Assembly (NCBI GenBank): GCA_035273885.1
Contig: DATEOR010000101.1
Coordinates: 1-9,687, forward strand
Length of the DNA: 9,687 nucleotides
Direction of reading: 5' to 3'
Origin: DATEOR01 sp035273885
Lineage (GTDB): Bacteria; Actinomycetota; Thermoleophilia; Gaiellales; Gaiellaceae
Under the pieces are notes generated by a model, which worked only from the letters and a program-made list of their open reading frames with translations, had not been told where the DNA came from and ran no database searches. This document shows positions 1-6,159 of the stretch, in pieces. Position numbers and translations under genes: made by a program. Within the stretch, counting starts at the first letter, position 1. The number at the start of each line of letters is the position of its first letter.

Positions 1-446
1 GCGAGGCGCGGCTCGCTCTTCCAGCCCACCTCCACGATGACGGAGTCGCCGAGCGCGGGCCGCTTGCCGACGAGCTTCCCGTCGCGGACCTCGAGGTCGA
101 CGAGGTCCCAGTTCAGGCCGGCATCGAGTCGCGCGGCCAGGCCGGCCGCGACATCGGCGGCGAGCACAGAAGCGCCGAAGAGGACGTTGTCGAAGCCCTC
201 CGACTCCACGAGCTTCGCGAGCACGTCGACCCGCGGCTGCGGGAGCGGCGCCTCGAGGGCGGGGTCGTCCGCGACGAGGACGCGCGAGGCGCCGTGCTTG
301 CCGAGCACGTCGGCCATTCCTTCGACACCGGAGCCGAGCACGACCGCGGCGACATCGTCGCCGAGCTGCGCCGCTCTGCCGAGCACGCCGAGGGAGCCCT
401 TGACGGGCTCGCCCTCGTGGTGCTCGACGTAGACCAGGGTCGCCAT
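1..446 (-). CDS. etfA: Electron transfer flavoprotein subunit alpha (N-terminal part, runs off the window)
   Basis: The first 148 codons of the alpha subunit of electron transfer flavoprotein are visible; the FAD-binding C-terminal domain lies beyond base 1. EtfAB is a soluble heterodimer that takes electrons from acyl-CoA dehydrogenases and similar enzymes. The translation starts MATLVYVEHHEGEPVKGS, the usual opening strand of EtfA, followed by a Rossmann-like region with VVLGSGVEG, NVLFGASVLAADVAAGLAARL and a strand reading VDLEVRDGKLVGKRPALG, typical of the EtfA N-terminal domain. The ATG shares one base with the etfB stop (TGATG), so the two genes are very likely translated together as an etfB-etfA operon. 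Subunit identity rests on motif recognition plus position directly after etfB. Confidence 0.9.
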   Translation of the reverse strand, partial: MATLVYVEHHEGEPVKGSLGVLGRAAQLGDDVAAVVLGSGVEGMADVLGKHGASRVLVADDPALEAPLPQPRVDVLAKLVESEGFDNVLFGASVLAADVAAGLAARLDAGLNWDLVDLEVRDGKLVGKRPALGDSVIVEVGWKSEPRL

Positions 447-1228
447 CAGATGAGCTTGTGGGAGGAGAGGTACTCGACGATCTTCTCGGCCGCGGCGGGC
501 CCGTCGTCCTCGATCCGCTCGCTGTCGCCTCGCGAGGGCGGGTCGGAGAGGCCGTAGACCTCGGTGAGAGAACCGGAGTCCCCGGCATCGTTCGCCGCCA
601 GGCCGAGATCGGAGAGCGATACGGTCTCCTGCGGCTTCTTCTTCGCGCCCATGATCCCCTTGAGCGACGGGTAGCGCGGCTCGTTGATCGCATCGGAGAC
701 GGCGACCACGCAGGGAACGGGCGCCTCGATCACGTCGTAGCCGTACTCGGTCTGGCGCTTCACCTTCACCTTGCCCTCGGAGGCCTCGAGGCTCGCGGCC
801 TGCGAGATCACCGGGAGCTGGAGCCGGTCGGCGACGGCGGCCCAGAGGACGGCCCCGTCGGAATCGCCCGCCTGTTGGCCGAAGAGGACAACGTCCGCGC
901 CCTCACGCTCGAGCGCCTTGGCGAGCACCCTGCTGGTCGCCACGAGATCTGAGCCGGCCAGTCCCTCGTCCGAGACGTGCACGGCCCTGTCGGCACCGAT
1001 GGCCAGTGCCTTCCGCAGCGAGTCGGCGGCGCGCTCGGGACCCATGAGGACGGCGACGACCTCGCCCTCCCCACCCTTGGCCTTGAGCTGCAGCCCCTCC
1101 TCGATCGCGTGCGTGTCGAAGTCGTTCAGCGCGCCGGCGACGCTTCGGTCGAGCCGGAAGGTCTGCGGATCCAGGCGCTTGGGAGCGGAGGCATCCGGAA
1201 CCTCCTTGACGCAGACGGCGATCTTCAT
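446..1228 (-). CDS. etfB: Electron transfer flavoprotein subunit beta
   Basis: A 260-residue protein of normal EtfB length. It opens MKIAVCVKEVPD, has the AMP-binding-fold elements ALNDFDTHAIEEGLQLK and VVLFGQQAGDSDGAVLWAA, and carries the EtfB signature around residues 165-195 (IEAPVPCVVAVSDAINEPRYPSLKGIMGA). EtfB binds AMP and docks the partner dehydrogenase; with EtfA it relays electrons to the respiratory chain. The ATG is preceded by an AGGA-like site about 10 nt upstream. It is the first gene of the pair. The 88 nt between it and the divergent peptidase gene (1229-1316) must hold both promoters, but no convincing -35/-10 pair was seen there; a TAGGAT hexamer just upstream of the start is the only -10-like element on this strand. 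Confidence 0.95.
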   Translation of the reverse strand: MKIAVCVKEVPDASAPKRLDPQTFRLDRSVAGALNDFDTHAIEEGLQLKAKGGEGEVVAVLMGPERAADSLRKALAIGADRAVHVSDEGLAGSDLVATSRVLAKALEREGADVVLFGQQAGDSDGAVLWAAVADRLQLPVISQAASLEASEGKVKVKRQTEYGYDVIEAPVPCVVAVSDAINEPRYPSLKGIMGAKKKPQETVSLSDLGLAANDAGDSGSLTEVYGLSDPPSRGDSERIEDDGPAAAEKIVEYLSSHKLI

Positions 1229-1316
1229 GCGGGCGCGATCCTATCCGCTCAAGATCGGACGACCGCTTGCCGAAGGGTCTGTTACCGTCCGCCACTTCGG
1301 ACGCGAACCGGAGCCT

Positions 1317-2207
1317 ATGGCCAGCCACCGGACGACAGCCCGAGGGGTACTTCTCCTTCTTCTGATCGGGGTCTTCACAGGGACCGCGAGCGCTGCCACG
1401 CCCGAGTTCCCTGACCCGACGGGGTTTCCGGTCGTCGGCAACGTCACCTATACGAACGACTGGCACGACCCCCGCCCCGGGGGATGGCACGAGGGCAACG
1501 ACCTCATGTCGGTGCGCCACCAGCCCGCCGTCGCGTTCGAGGGCGGCTGGGTGGAGAAGTGGTCGCAGCCAAAGGGCCCCGTCCCGAGCTGCATGCTCGT
1601 CCTCCACGGCAAGAGCGGGTACGAGTACTGGTACATCCATCTGAACAACGACGAGGGTCCCGACAACGACAACAAGGCCGGCTGTAGTAAGGCCTACGCG
1701 CCTGGTCTCGACTACCACGACCACGTGAGCCGGGGTCAGCTCGTCGGCTTCGTCGGCGACTCCGGCGATGCAAACGGGATCCAGCCGCACCTCCACTTCG
1801 AGGTACACGAGCCGAACGGCACCCCGATCAACCCGTTCGAGCACCTGCACGACGCGAAGCACCTGCTCTTCCCGCGCCTTCGGCCCGGCCTCGGCGACAT
1901 CACCGTGACGCTCAACGGGGCCAAGATCGTGGACAAGACCTCCACGACGATGACGGTGAGGACGAAGCGAGTCGTCGTCGCGCCCCTCGGGTTGAGCTTC
2001 ATCAACCGCCGAACGGTCACCCTCGCCGTCCCCGCCGACGCGGACGTGCAACGGAAGGGCGCGAGTGGCTTCACGACGGCAGACGTCTCCTCGGCCCAGG
2101 TCGGTGAGCGGACCCGCGTGTCCACCCCCGCCTTCGCGCCGACCTGGACGCAGCAGAAGGCCACGGCCGAGTCGCTCACGGCCGCCAAGATCGTGCTGCT
2201 CGGCTAG
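1317..2207 (+). CDS. Secreted M23 (LytM-type) peptidase homologue
   Basis: A 296-residue protein. Residues 1-26 form a signal peptide: a short basic start, a hydrophobic core (VLLLLLIGVF) and a likely cut after ASA26. Residues about 35-180 are an M23 peptidase domain with the zinc ligands intact: H58 and D62 (HEGND, the HxxxD motif) and H160 in the HLHFEV motif, with H158 and H108 (YIHL) as the catalytic histidines. Members of this family cut peptide cross-links in peptidoglycan or act in cell-wall remodelling. C92 and C123 could form a disulfide in the exported protein. Residues about 190-296 form a separate beta-rich domain (ITVTLNGAKIVDKTSTTMTV) that resembles DUF5666-type domains; this is only an impression. 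The start at 1317 was chosen because it gives the signal peptide directly; a GGAG lies only 3 nt upstream, which is closer than ideal. Longer upstream reading frames would be antisense to etfB. Confidence 0.85.
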   Translation: MASHRTTARGVLLLLLIGVFTGTASAATPEFPDPTGFPVVGNVTYTNDWHDPRPGGWHEGNDLMSVRHQPAVAFEGGWVEKWSQPKGPVPSCMLVLHGKSGYEYWYIHLNNDEGPDNDNKAGCSKAYAPGLDYHDHVSRGQLVGFVGDSGDANGIQPHLHFEVHEPNGTPINPFEHLHDAKHLLFPRLRPGLGDITVTLNGAKIVDKTSTTMTVRTKRVVVAPLGLSFINRRTVTLAVPADADVQRKGASGFTTADVSSAQVGERTRVSTPAFAPTWTQQKATAESLTAAKIVLLG

Positions 2208-2824
2208 CCGGGAAGCGCCTCGCGGAGCTCGCGCGCGGCCCGCTCGGGGTCGTCCGCTTCGACGATGGCGCGGACGACGGCGATCCTTGTCGCGCCCGCC
2301 GCGACGACGCCCGCGACGTTCGAGGCGTCGATCCCACCGATCGCGAACCACGGCGGCTTCGCGTTGGCGGCCGCGTAGCGGACGAGGTCGAGGCCGACCG
2401 CCGGCCGGGCTTCCTTCGTCGGCGTCGCGTGCACGGGCCCGACGGCGATGTAGTCGGACGATGCAGCGTCGATCTCGCTGGGCGCGTGGGTGGACAGGCC
2501 GACAGGGAGACCGAACGCTCGCGCCGCCTCGACGGGAATGTCGTCCTGGCCCACGTGGACGAAGTCGGCGCCCGCGAGGACGGCCAGGTCCGGCCGGTCG
2601 TTCACGCCGAGCGGAACGCCGTGTGCCGCCGTTGCGACGCGGGCTTCCGCGAGTGCCTCGAGCAGGACACCGTCGGAGAGCGACCGGTCGCGCACCTGCA
2701 CGACGTCGACGCCGCCCCGGATCGCGGATGCAAGGAACTCGCCGAAGCCGGCCTTGACCGGCGTCACGAGATAGAGTCGACTAGCCGCCAGCAACGGCGC
2801 GGGCGATGACGAGCGTGTCCGCAT
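2204..2824 (-). CDS. thiE: Thiamine phosphate synthase
   Basis: A 206-residue TIM-barrel protein that joins hydroxymethylpyrimidine diphosphate to the thiazole phosphate to give thiamine phosphate. The family landmarks are in order: RLYLVTP (16-22), QVRDR (43-47), GVNDRPDLA with N75-D76, VHVGQDD (89-95), STHAPSE (111-117), GPVHATPTK (129-137) and the phosphate-binding IGGI (162-165). Arg replaces the more usual Lys in the QxR(D/E)K element. The start is uncertain. The ATG at 2824 overlaps thiS by 44 nt and has a distant GAGG, whereas a TTG at 2794 would give 196 residues and a 14-nt overlap but has no clear ribosome-binding site. It is the last gene of the minus-strand operon. Its TAG shares the palindrome CTAG with the stop codon of the convergent peptidase gene. 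Confidence 0.93.
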   Translation of the reverse strand: MRTRSSSPAPLLAASRLYLVTPVKAGFGEFLASAIRGGVDVVQVRDRSLSDGVLLEALAEARVATAAHGVPLGVNDRPDLAVLAGADFVHVGQDDIPVEAARAFGLPVGLSTHAPSEIDAASSDYIAVGPVHATPTKEARPAVGLDLVRYAAANAKPPWFAIGGIDASNVAGVVAAGATRIAVVRAIVEADDPERAARELREALPG

Positions 2825-2981
2825 CCTCGAGCTCGACCTCCGCGTAGCGGGCGCGCTCCACGGGCTCGCCGTTTCGCTCGACGAGCGCCCAGCCTGTTTC
2901 GAGGCCGAGCTTCTGGAGGAGGCCGGCGACGGTCTCGCCCTGCGCGAGCTCCTGCTCGCGCCCGTTGACCTCGACGGTCAA
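2781..2981 (-). CDS. thiS: Sulfur carrier protein ThiS
   Basis: A 66-residue ubiquitin-like protein that starts at a TTG (LTVEVNGREQEL) and ends in the diagnostic Gly-Gly (AVAGG). The terminal glycine is adenylated and turned into a thiocarboxylate that donates sulfur to ThiG for the thiazole ring of thiamine. The length is normal for ThiS. The TTG start is supported by the ThiS N-terminal strand beginning exactly there and by a GGAGG 6 nt upstream, inside the 3' end of thiG. The start codon overlaps the thiG stop by two bases (TTGA), so translation is probably coupled to thiG. No upstream start in this frame yields a ThiS-like extension; the frame above is antisense-type shadow of thiG. Confidence 0.93.
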   Translation of the reverse strand: MTVEVNGREQELAQGETVAGLLQKLGLETGWALVERNGEPVERARYAEVELEDADTLVIARAVAGG

Positions 2982-3739
2982 ACGGTTCCTCCGACCGGGC
3001 TCGACGGCGTCGGCGCCTGCTCCTCCATGACGCCCGCGAGGAAGGCCTGTCGGCCTGCCTCGACGGCGAGCCGGAAAGCCTCGGCCATCGCCACCGGATC
3101 GTCTGCGCGCGCGATCGCCGTGTTGACGAGCACGGCGTCGGCGCCCATCTCCAGCGACTCGGCTGCGTGCGACGGAGCGCCCAGGCCAGCGTCCACGACG
3201 ACCGGAACCTCGGCCTGCTCGACGATGATGCGGATCGAGTCGCGCAGCTTGAGACCGCGGCCGCTTCCGATAGGCGCTGCGAGCGGCATGACCGTCGCGC
3301 AGCCGACCTCCTCGAGCTTCTTCGCCAGCACCGGGTCGGGGAGCACGTAGGGAAGAACGGTGAAGCCGTCCTCGACGAGCGCGGCGGCGGCGCGAAGAGT
3401 CTCGACGGGATCCGGCAGGAGATAGCGAGGGTCCGGGATGACCTCGAGCTTGACCCAGTCCGGCAGGCCGCCGGCCCGGGCGAGCTTCGCGCTTCGCACC
3501 GCTTCGTCGGCCGTCTCGCAGCCGGACGTGTTCGGGAGGAGGAGTACCTCCTCCGGGAGGAACGAGGTGATGTCCTCGCCGGGCGCGTCGAAGTCGATCC
3601 GCCGGACGGCCACGGTGACGATCTCGGTGCCCGAAGCCGCGACGGCTTCGCGCATCGTCTCGAAGGTGTCGTACTTGCCGGTGCCGAGAAGCAGGCGTGA
3701 GCCGAACTCGCGGCCGGCGATCGTCAGTGTGTCCTGCAT
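2978..3739 (-). CDS. thiG: Thiazole synthase
   Basis: A 253-residue TIM-barrel protein that condenses deoxyxylulose 5-phosphate, dehydroglycine and the sulfur of ThiS thiocarboxylate into the thiamine thiazole. Visible family features are LTIAGREFGSRLLLGTGKY at the start, VTVAVRR (41-47), LLLPNTSGC (66-74), the Schiff-base lysine K97 in DWVKLEV, LPYVLPDPVLAKKLE, APIGSGRGL and VVVDAGLGAPSHAAESLEMGADAVLVNTAIA near the C-terminus. The length is normal. The ATG has a GGAAAGAG site a few bases upstream. It lies 35 nt after the enoyl-CoA hydratase gene, too little room for a TPP riboswitch, so it is probably read from the upstream operon promoter. thiS follows with a 2-base start/stop overlap. Confidence 0.96.
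   Translation of the reverse strand: MQDTLTIAGREFGSRLLLGTGKYDTFETMREAVAASGTEIVTVAVRRIDFDAPGEDITSFLPEEVLLLPNTSGCETADEAVRSAKLARAGGLPDWVKLEVIPDPRYLLPDPVETLRAAAALVEDGFTVLPYVLPDPVLAKKLEEVGCATVMPLAAPIGSGRGLKLRDSIRIIVEQAEVPVVVDAGLGAPSHAAESLEMGADAVLVNTAIARADDPVAMAEAFRLAVEAGRQAFLAGVMEEQAPTPSSPVGGTV
2988..2992 (-). promoter_or_regulatory. Ribosome-binding site deciding the TTG start of thiS
   Basis: GGAGG on the minus strand, 6 nt before the TTG at 2981. It lies within the last codons of thiG and explains how the small thiS gene starts at a rare codon that overlaps the thiG stop. Confidence 0.7.
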
Positions 3740-3774
3740 GGGCTCTTTCCAGGCTAGCAGCGGATTTGCGCCGC

Positions 3775-4548
3775 TCAGCGGCCCCGAAACTCGGGCTCGC
3801 GCTTCTCCGCGAACGCCGCCATGCCCTCTTTCTGGTCCTCGGAGGAGAAGAGCATCGCGAAGAGGCGGAGCTCCGTCTCCATGTGCGCGCTCGCCTCGCC
3901 CGTGAGATAGAGGTTCGTCGCCTCCTTCGCGTATGCAAGCGCGAGCGGGCTCTTCTTCGCCAGCTCGTGGGCGAGCTTCATCGCCTCCGGCATGAGCTCG
4001 TCCGGCTCGTAGATCTGGTTGACGAGGCCCCAGTCGTGGGCCTCCTGCGCTTCGACCGCGCGGCCCGAGAAGACGATCTCCTTGGCGAAGCCGAGCCCGA
4101 CGATGCGCGGCAGTCGCTGGCTGCCGCCCCAGCCCGGGATGATCCCGAGGTTGACCTCGGGCTGGCCGAGCTTCGCCTGGCCGGAGGCGAGCCGGATGTC
4201 GCAGGCGAGTGCGAGCTCGCAGCCGCCCCCGAGCGCGTAGCCGTTGATCGCGGCGATGGTCGGCTTCGGGATCGTCTCGAGCAGGTTGGCGCAGGCCTGG
4301 CCAAGCTCGCCCCAGCGCCGGGCCTCGAGGACCCCGAGCGACTGCATGTACTTGATGTCGGCGCCGGCGACGAAGGCCTTGTCGCCCGCGCCGGTGAGGA
4401 GGACGACGCGCGCCTCCGGATCGACGGCGAGATCCTCGAGGTGGTCGCGCAGCGCCTCGGCGTGCTCGACATCGAGGGCGTTCAGAGCGTCGGGCCGGTT
4501 GACGGTCACGACTGCGACGCCGCCGTCACGTACGACGTCGACGCTCAC
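3775..4548 (-). CDS. Enoyl-CoA hydratase/isomerase (crotonase family)
   Basis: A 257-residue crotonase-fold enzyme. The pattern fits a true enoyl-CoA hydratase: AFVAGADIKYM (58-68) and the GGGCE loop around G108 form the oxyanion hole, and both catalytic acids are present, E111 (GGGCELALACD) and E131 (GQPEVNLGIIPG). GGSQRLPRIVG follows as in short-chain enoyl-CoA hydratases, which add water to 2-enoyl-CoA in fatty-acid or amino-acid breakdown. The C-terminus (FSSEDQKEGMAAFAEKREPEFRGR) is the usual trimerisation end. The start is GTG, and the four bases GTGA are shared with the stop of the cobalamin-binding gene, so the two are translationally coupled. The exact acyl-CoA substrate cannot be read from sequence; the company of a mutase subunit hints at branched-chain or propionyl-CoA metabolism. 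Confidence 0.92.
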   Translation of the reverse strand: MSVDVVRDGGVAVVTVNRPDALNALDVEHAEALRDHLEDLAVDPEARVVLLTGAGDKAFVAGADIKYMQSLGVLEARRWGELGQACANLLETIPKPTIAAINGYALGGGCELALACDIRLASGQAKLGQPEVNLGIIPGWGGSQRLPRIVGLGFAKEIVFSGRAVEAQEAHDWGLVNQIYEPDELMPEAMKLAHELAKKSPLALAYAKEATNLYLTGEASAHMETELRLFAMLFSSEDQKEGMAAFAEKREPEFRGR

Positions 4549-4952
4549 CGCGTGACCGGTACTCGCTCGCGGAGAAAGTCGACGATCTCGGAGACGGGCG
4601 CTCCCGGAGTGAAGACCTCAGCAACTCCTTGCCGCTTCAGCTCCTCGACGTCCGGCTTCGGAATCGTGCCGCCCACGACGACGACGACATCGTCGACGCC
4701 GTTCGTCTTGAAGCCCTCGAGAATCTTCGGGACGAGCGTCATGTGCGCGCCCGAGAGGATCGAGATGCCGACCGCGTCCGCGTCCTCCTGGATCGCGGTC
4801 TCGACGATCTGCTCCGGAGTCTGGTGGAGGCCCGTGTAGATGACCTCCATGCCCGCATCCCGAAGCGCGCGGGCGATGATCTTCGCACCTCGGTCGTGGC
4901 CGTCGAGGCCCGGCTTGGCGATGACGACCCGGATCTTGCGCTCGCGATTCAT
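4545..4952 (-). CDS. Cobalamin-binding subunit of a methylmalonyl-CoA mutase-type enzyme
   Basis: A 135-residue B12-binding domain standing alone. The base-off cobalamin motif is intact, D17-G-H19-D-R-G22, with H19 as the lower cobalt ligand, followed by SILSGAH (about 64-70) and VVVVGGTIP, the other two signature loops of the fold. In actinobacteria and archaea, methylmalonyl-CoA mutase and related acyl-CoA mutases can have a separate small subunit of this size that pairs with a large catalytic subunit. No large subunit is in the window, so the partner must be encoded elsewhere. It is the first gene of the minus-strand operon and overlaps the next gene by GTGA. The ATG has no Shine-Dalgarno site and lies about 5 nt from the predicted transcript start, so the mRNA may be nearly leaderless. 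Confidence 0.9.
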   Translation of the reverse strand: MNRERKIRVVIAKPGLDGHDRGAKIIARALRDAGMEVIYTGLHQTPEQIVETAIQEDADAVGISILSGAHMTLVPKILEGFKTNGVDDVVVVVGGTIPKPDVEELKRQGVAEVFTPGAPVSEIVDFLRERVPVTR

Positions 4953-4963
4953 AGCGGTCGGTC

Positions 4964-4991
4964 AGTATATGAACGTGCGCCTCACCGTCAT
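4964..4991 (-). promoter_or_regulatory. Predicted sigma70-type promoter of the B12-subunit/ECH/thiGSE operon
   Basis: On the minus strand an ATGACG box (4986-4991, 4 of 6 to TTGACA) is followed after 16 nt by TATACT (4964-4969, 5 of 6 to TATAAT). Transcription should begin near 4957, only about 5 nt before the ATG at 4952, and no ribosome-binding site is present, which fits a leaderless or very short-leader mRNA. The -10 box overlaps the start codon of the divergent gene at 4969. Boxes are seen in the sequence; function is inferred. Confidence 0.45.
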
Positions 4992-5712
4992 CGGGTCATC
5001 TCCGGCCTGGCCGAACCCCGGCAGCGCGCAGTCGGGCTACCTCGTCGAGACGAGCGCCGAACCGCGCCGAAGCCTCCTGCTCGACTGCGGCCCCGGGGTC
5101 CTCGGACGGCTCCGGGCAAACGGAGACAGGCGCGTAGATGCGGTCGCGATAACGCACTTTCATCTCGACCACTGGGGCGACCTCGTCCCATGGGCATGGC
5201 TGAACGCCTACGGGCCTCCCGAAGAGCACATCCCGTGCTCTGTGTGGCTCCCGCCCGGCGGCCGCTCCCAGCTGGACGCCTTCGCGGCCAACTTCGGGAA
5301 CCCGGGGATGTTCGACGCAGCCTTCGATCTGCACGAGTTCGAGCCCGCGACGCCCTTCCAGGCCGGAGGTTTCGAGGTCGAGGCGCACCGCCTGCCGCAC
5401 TACACGATGGAGGCGTACGGCTTTCGCGTCCGCGAGGGCGACAAGCTGCTTGCCTACTCCGGCGACTCAGCGCCCACCGACGAGCTCTCGGCCCTCGCGC
5501 GCGGAGCCGACCTCTTCGTCTGCGAGGCAACACTGGCTCGATCGGACAAAGACGGACAGCCGCGCGGCCATCTCTCCGCCGAAGAGGCCCTCGCCGCGGC
5601 GGACGGCCCGGTCCTGCTCACGCACCGGCCGGTCGAGCTCCCGGTGCCCGACGGAGTCGTGACGGCACAGGACGGACTCGTCGTAGAGATCTCCGGTACG
5701 CCAGACGTTTGA
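4969..5712 (+). CDS. Metallo-beta-lactamase-fold hydrolase
   Basis: A 247-residue MBL-fold protein. Metal ligands are complete: H63, H65, D67 and H68 in THFHLDHWGD, H144 (LPHYTMEAYG), D166 in YSGDSAPT and H219 in LLTHRP; H201 lies in GHLSAEEA. The arrangement with YSGD(S/T) and GHxS resembles the RNase Z/ElaC-like and cyclic-nucleotide phosphodiesterase branch, not the lactamases, so a phosphodiesterase role is plausible, but the substrate is unknown. No signal peptide is present, so it should be cytosolic. The start at 4969 gives MNVRLTVIGSSPAWP; a GTG two codons later would give MRLTVIG, also common in this family. There is no Shine-Dalgarno site. Only 16 nt separate this start from the divergent B12-subunit start. 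Longer upstream extensions would be antisense to that gene. Confidence 0.85.
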   Translation: MNVRLTVIGSSPAWPNPGSAQSGYLVETSAEPRRSLLLDCGPGVLGRLRANGDRRVDAVAITHFHLDHWGDLVPWAWLNAYGPPEEHIPCSVWLPPGGRSQLDAFAANFGNPGMFDAAFDLHEFEPATPFQAGGFEVEAHRLPHYTMEAYGFRVREGDKLLAYSGDSAPTDELSALARGADLFVCEATLARSDKDGQPRGHLSAEEALAAADGPVLLTHRPVELPVPDGVVTAQDGLVVEISGTPDV

Positions 5713-5790
5713 CAACCCCTGGCGAGGCTCACATGATCCGACGAAGCCCGCGGGCAAGCGGGTCTGATGGCGGCGACCAGAAACGAACCA

Positions 5791-5842
5791 CGAATTTTGG
5801 TGCGCGCTCTCCCGGATCACCAAATTGACTGACTCGAATTTT
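5791..5842 (+). repeat. Direct repeat of CGAATTTT flanking the lasso promoter -35 box
   Basis: CGAATTTT occurs at 5791-5798 and again at 5835-5842, 44 bp apart, close to four helical turns, so both copies would face the same side of DNA. The first copy is part of the inverted repeat, the second lies in the spacer between the -35 and -10 boxes. A paired regulator site is possible; chance occurrence of an 8-mer in a locally AT-rich stretch cannot be excluded. Confidence 0.3.
5793..5826. repeat. AT-rich imperfect inverted repeat, possible operator of the lasso operon
   Basis: AATTTTGGTG (5793-5802) and CACCAAATT (5818-5826) are reverse complements except for one extra T, with a 15-nt centre. 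The right arm ends inside the -35 box of the predicted lasso promoter (5825-5830). Such an AT-rich dyad in DNA of about 70% GC suggests a repressor or activator site, though it could also fold as RNA if transcription starts further upstream. No matching regulator gene is in the window. The rest of the gap 5713-5792 holds only a short 5-bp GC hairpin (5747-5762) without a T run. Confidence 0.4.
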
Positions 5843-5854
5843 CCTGCGGATAAC
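5825..5854 (+). promoter_or_regulatory. Predicted sigma70-type promoter of the lasso peptide operon
   Basis: TTGACT (5825-5830, 5 of 6 to TTGACA) and GATAAC (5849-5854, 4 of 6 to TATAAT) are separated by 18 nt. Transcription would start near 5861, leaving a leader of about 39 nt that carries GGAGG (5887-5891) before the GTG start at 5900. The fit of all three elements to one another is the main support. It also argues that the TTG at 5825 is a promoter element and not a start codon. Confidence 0.5.
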
Positions 5855-5886
5855 GAGAACGACGAGCGCGATCTCCGAGCTGATTC

Positions 5887-5891
5887 GGAGG
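5887..5891 (+). promoter_or_regulatory. Ribosome-binding site deciding the GTG start of the PqqD-like gene
   Basis: A consensus GGAGG stands 8 nt before the GTG at 5900. The alternative TTG start at 5825 has no such site, so this decides the start of the first lasso gene. Confidence 0.7.
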
Positions 5892-5899
5892 CTGGCTGG

Positions 5900-6157
5900 G
5901 TGCCAAATCCCGACGTCGTCACCCAGCGCGTCGAGGGCGAGACTGTGCTCGTCAACCTCCTGACGAACGAGATCTACGCGCTCAATGCCACCGGGTCGCG
6001 AGCGTGGGATCTGCTCGTCACCGGGTTGAGCCGGGAAGCGCTCCAGCGAGCGCTCGAGCGCGAGTTCGACGCAGCGCCGGCGGAGATCAGCGAGGAGATC
6101 GACAAGCTCATCTCGAACCTCGTCGAGAAGAAGCTGCTTCGGCCGGCGGCGGCGTAG
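5900..6157 (+). CDS. PqqD-like leader-binding protein of a lasso peptide cluster (B1/RRE)
   Basis: An 85-residue protein of the PqqD family, the winged-helix RiPP recognition element that binds the leader of the precursor and presents it to the protease and cyclase. The family core is clear: VTQRVEGETVLVNLLTNEIYALNATGSRAWDLL (7-39), in which strands carrying the E-x-V-L-V and N-E-I-Y-A-L-N pattern precede the LNATGSRAWDLL helix, then a predicted helix SREALQRALEREFD and a C-terminal ISEEIDKLISNLVEKKLLRP helix. The start at GTG 5900 was chosen for its GGAGG; a TTG at 5825 would add 25 charged residues (110 in all) but coincides with the promoter -35 box. The cyclase gene begins 2 nt after the stop. 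In lasso clusters this protein is the B1 half of a split B protein, and the matching B2 protease is at 9138-9629. Confidence 0.88.
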   Translation: MPNPDVVTQRVEGETVLVNLLTNEIYALNATGSRAWDLLVTGLSREALQRALEREFDAAPAEISEEIDKLISNLVEKKLLRPAAA

Positions 6158-6159
6158 GC

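Noticed and set aside
1229..1316. Clear promoters between etfB and the peptidase gene
   Set aside because: Candidate hexamers such as TTGCCG and TAGGAT do not pair at usable spacing on either strand.
903..2351. Very long minus-strand open frame (482 codons) across etfB, the peptidase and thiE
   Set aside because: Arg-rich, low-complexity translation antisense to real genes with clear families; a GC-rich shadow. The same holds for the plus-strand frame at 3697-4839 over the ECH and B12-subunit genes.
3740..3774. TPP riboswitch in front of thiG
   Set aside because: Only 35 nt separate thiG from the gene before it, too short for the THI element, and no conserved core was seen.
5747..5762. Small hairpin CCCGC/GCGGG after the MBL-fold gene as a terminator
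   Set aside because: Only 5 bp with no T run; expected by chance in GC-rich DNA.
5733..5828. 31-codon frame (ATG with a nearby GAGG) just before the lasso operon, considered as a second precursor
   Set aside because: It lacks the lasso leader pattern and ends at the predicted promoter, so it would not be on the lasso transcript.
5825..5899. TTG start giving a 25-residue N-terminal extension of the PqqD-like protein
   Set aside because: The TTG is part of a good -35 box, has no ribosome-binding site, and the extension is charged and outside the PqqD fold; GTG 5900 has GGAGG at ideal spacing.
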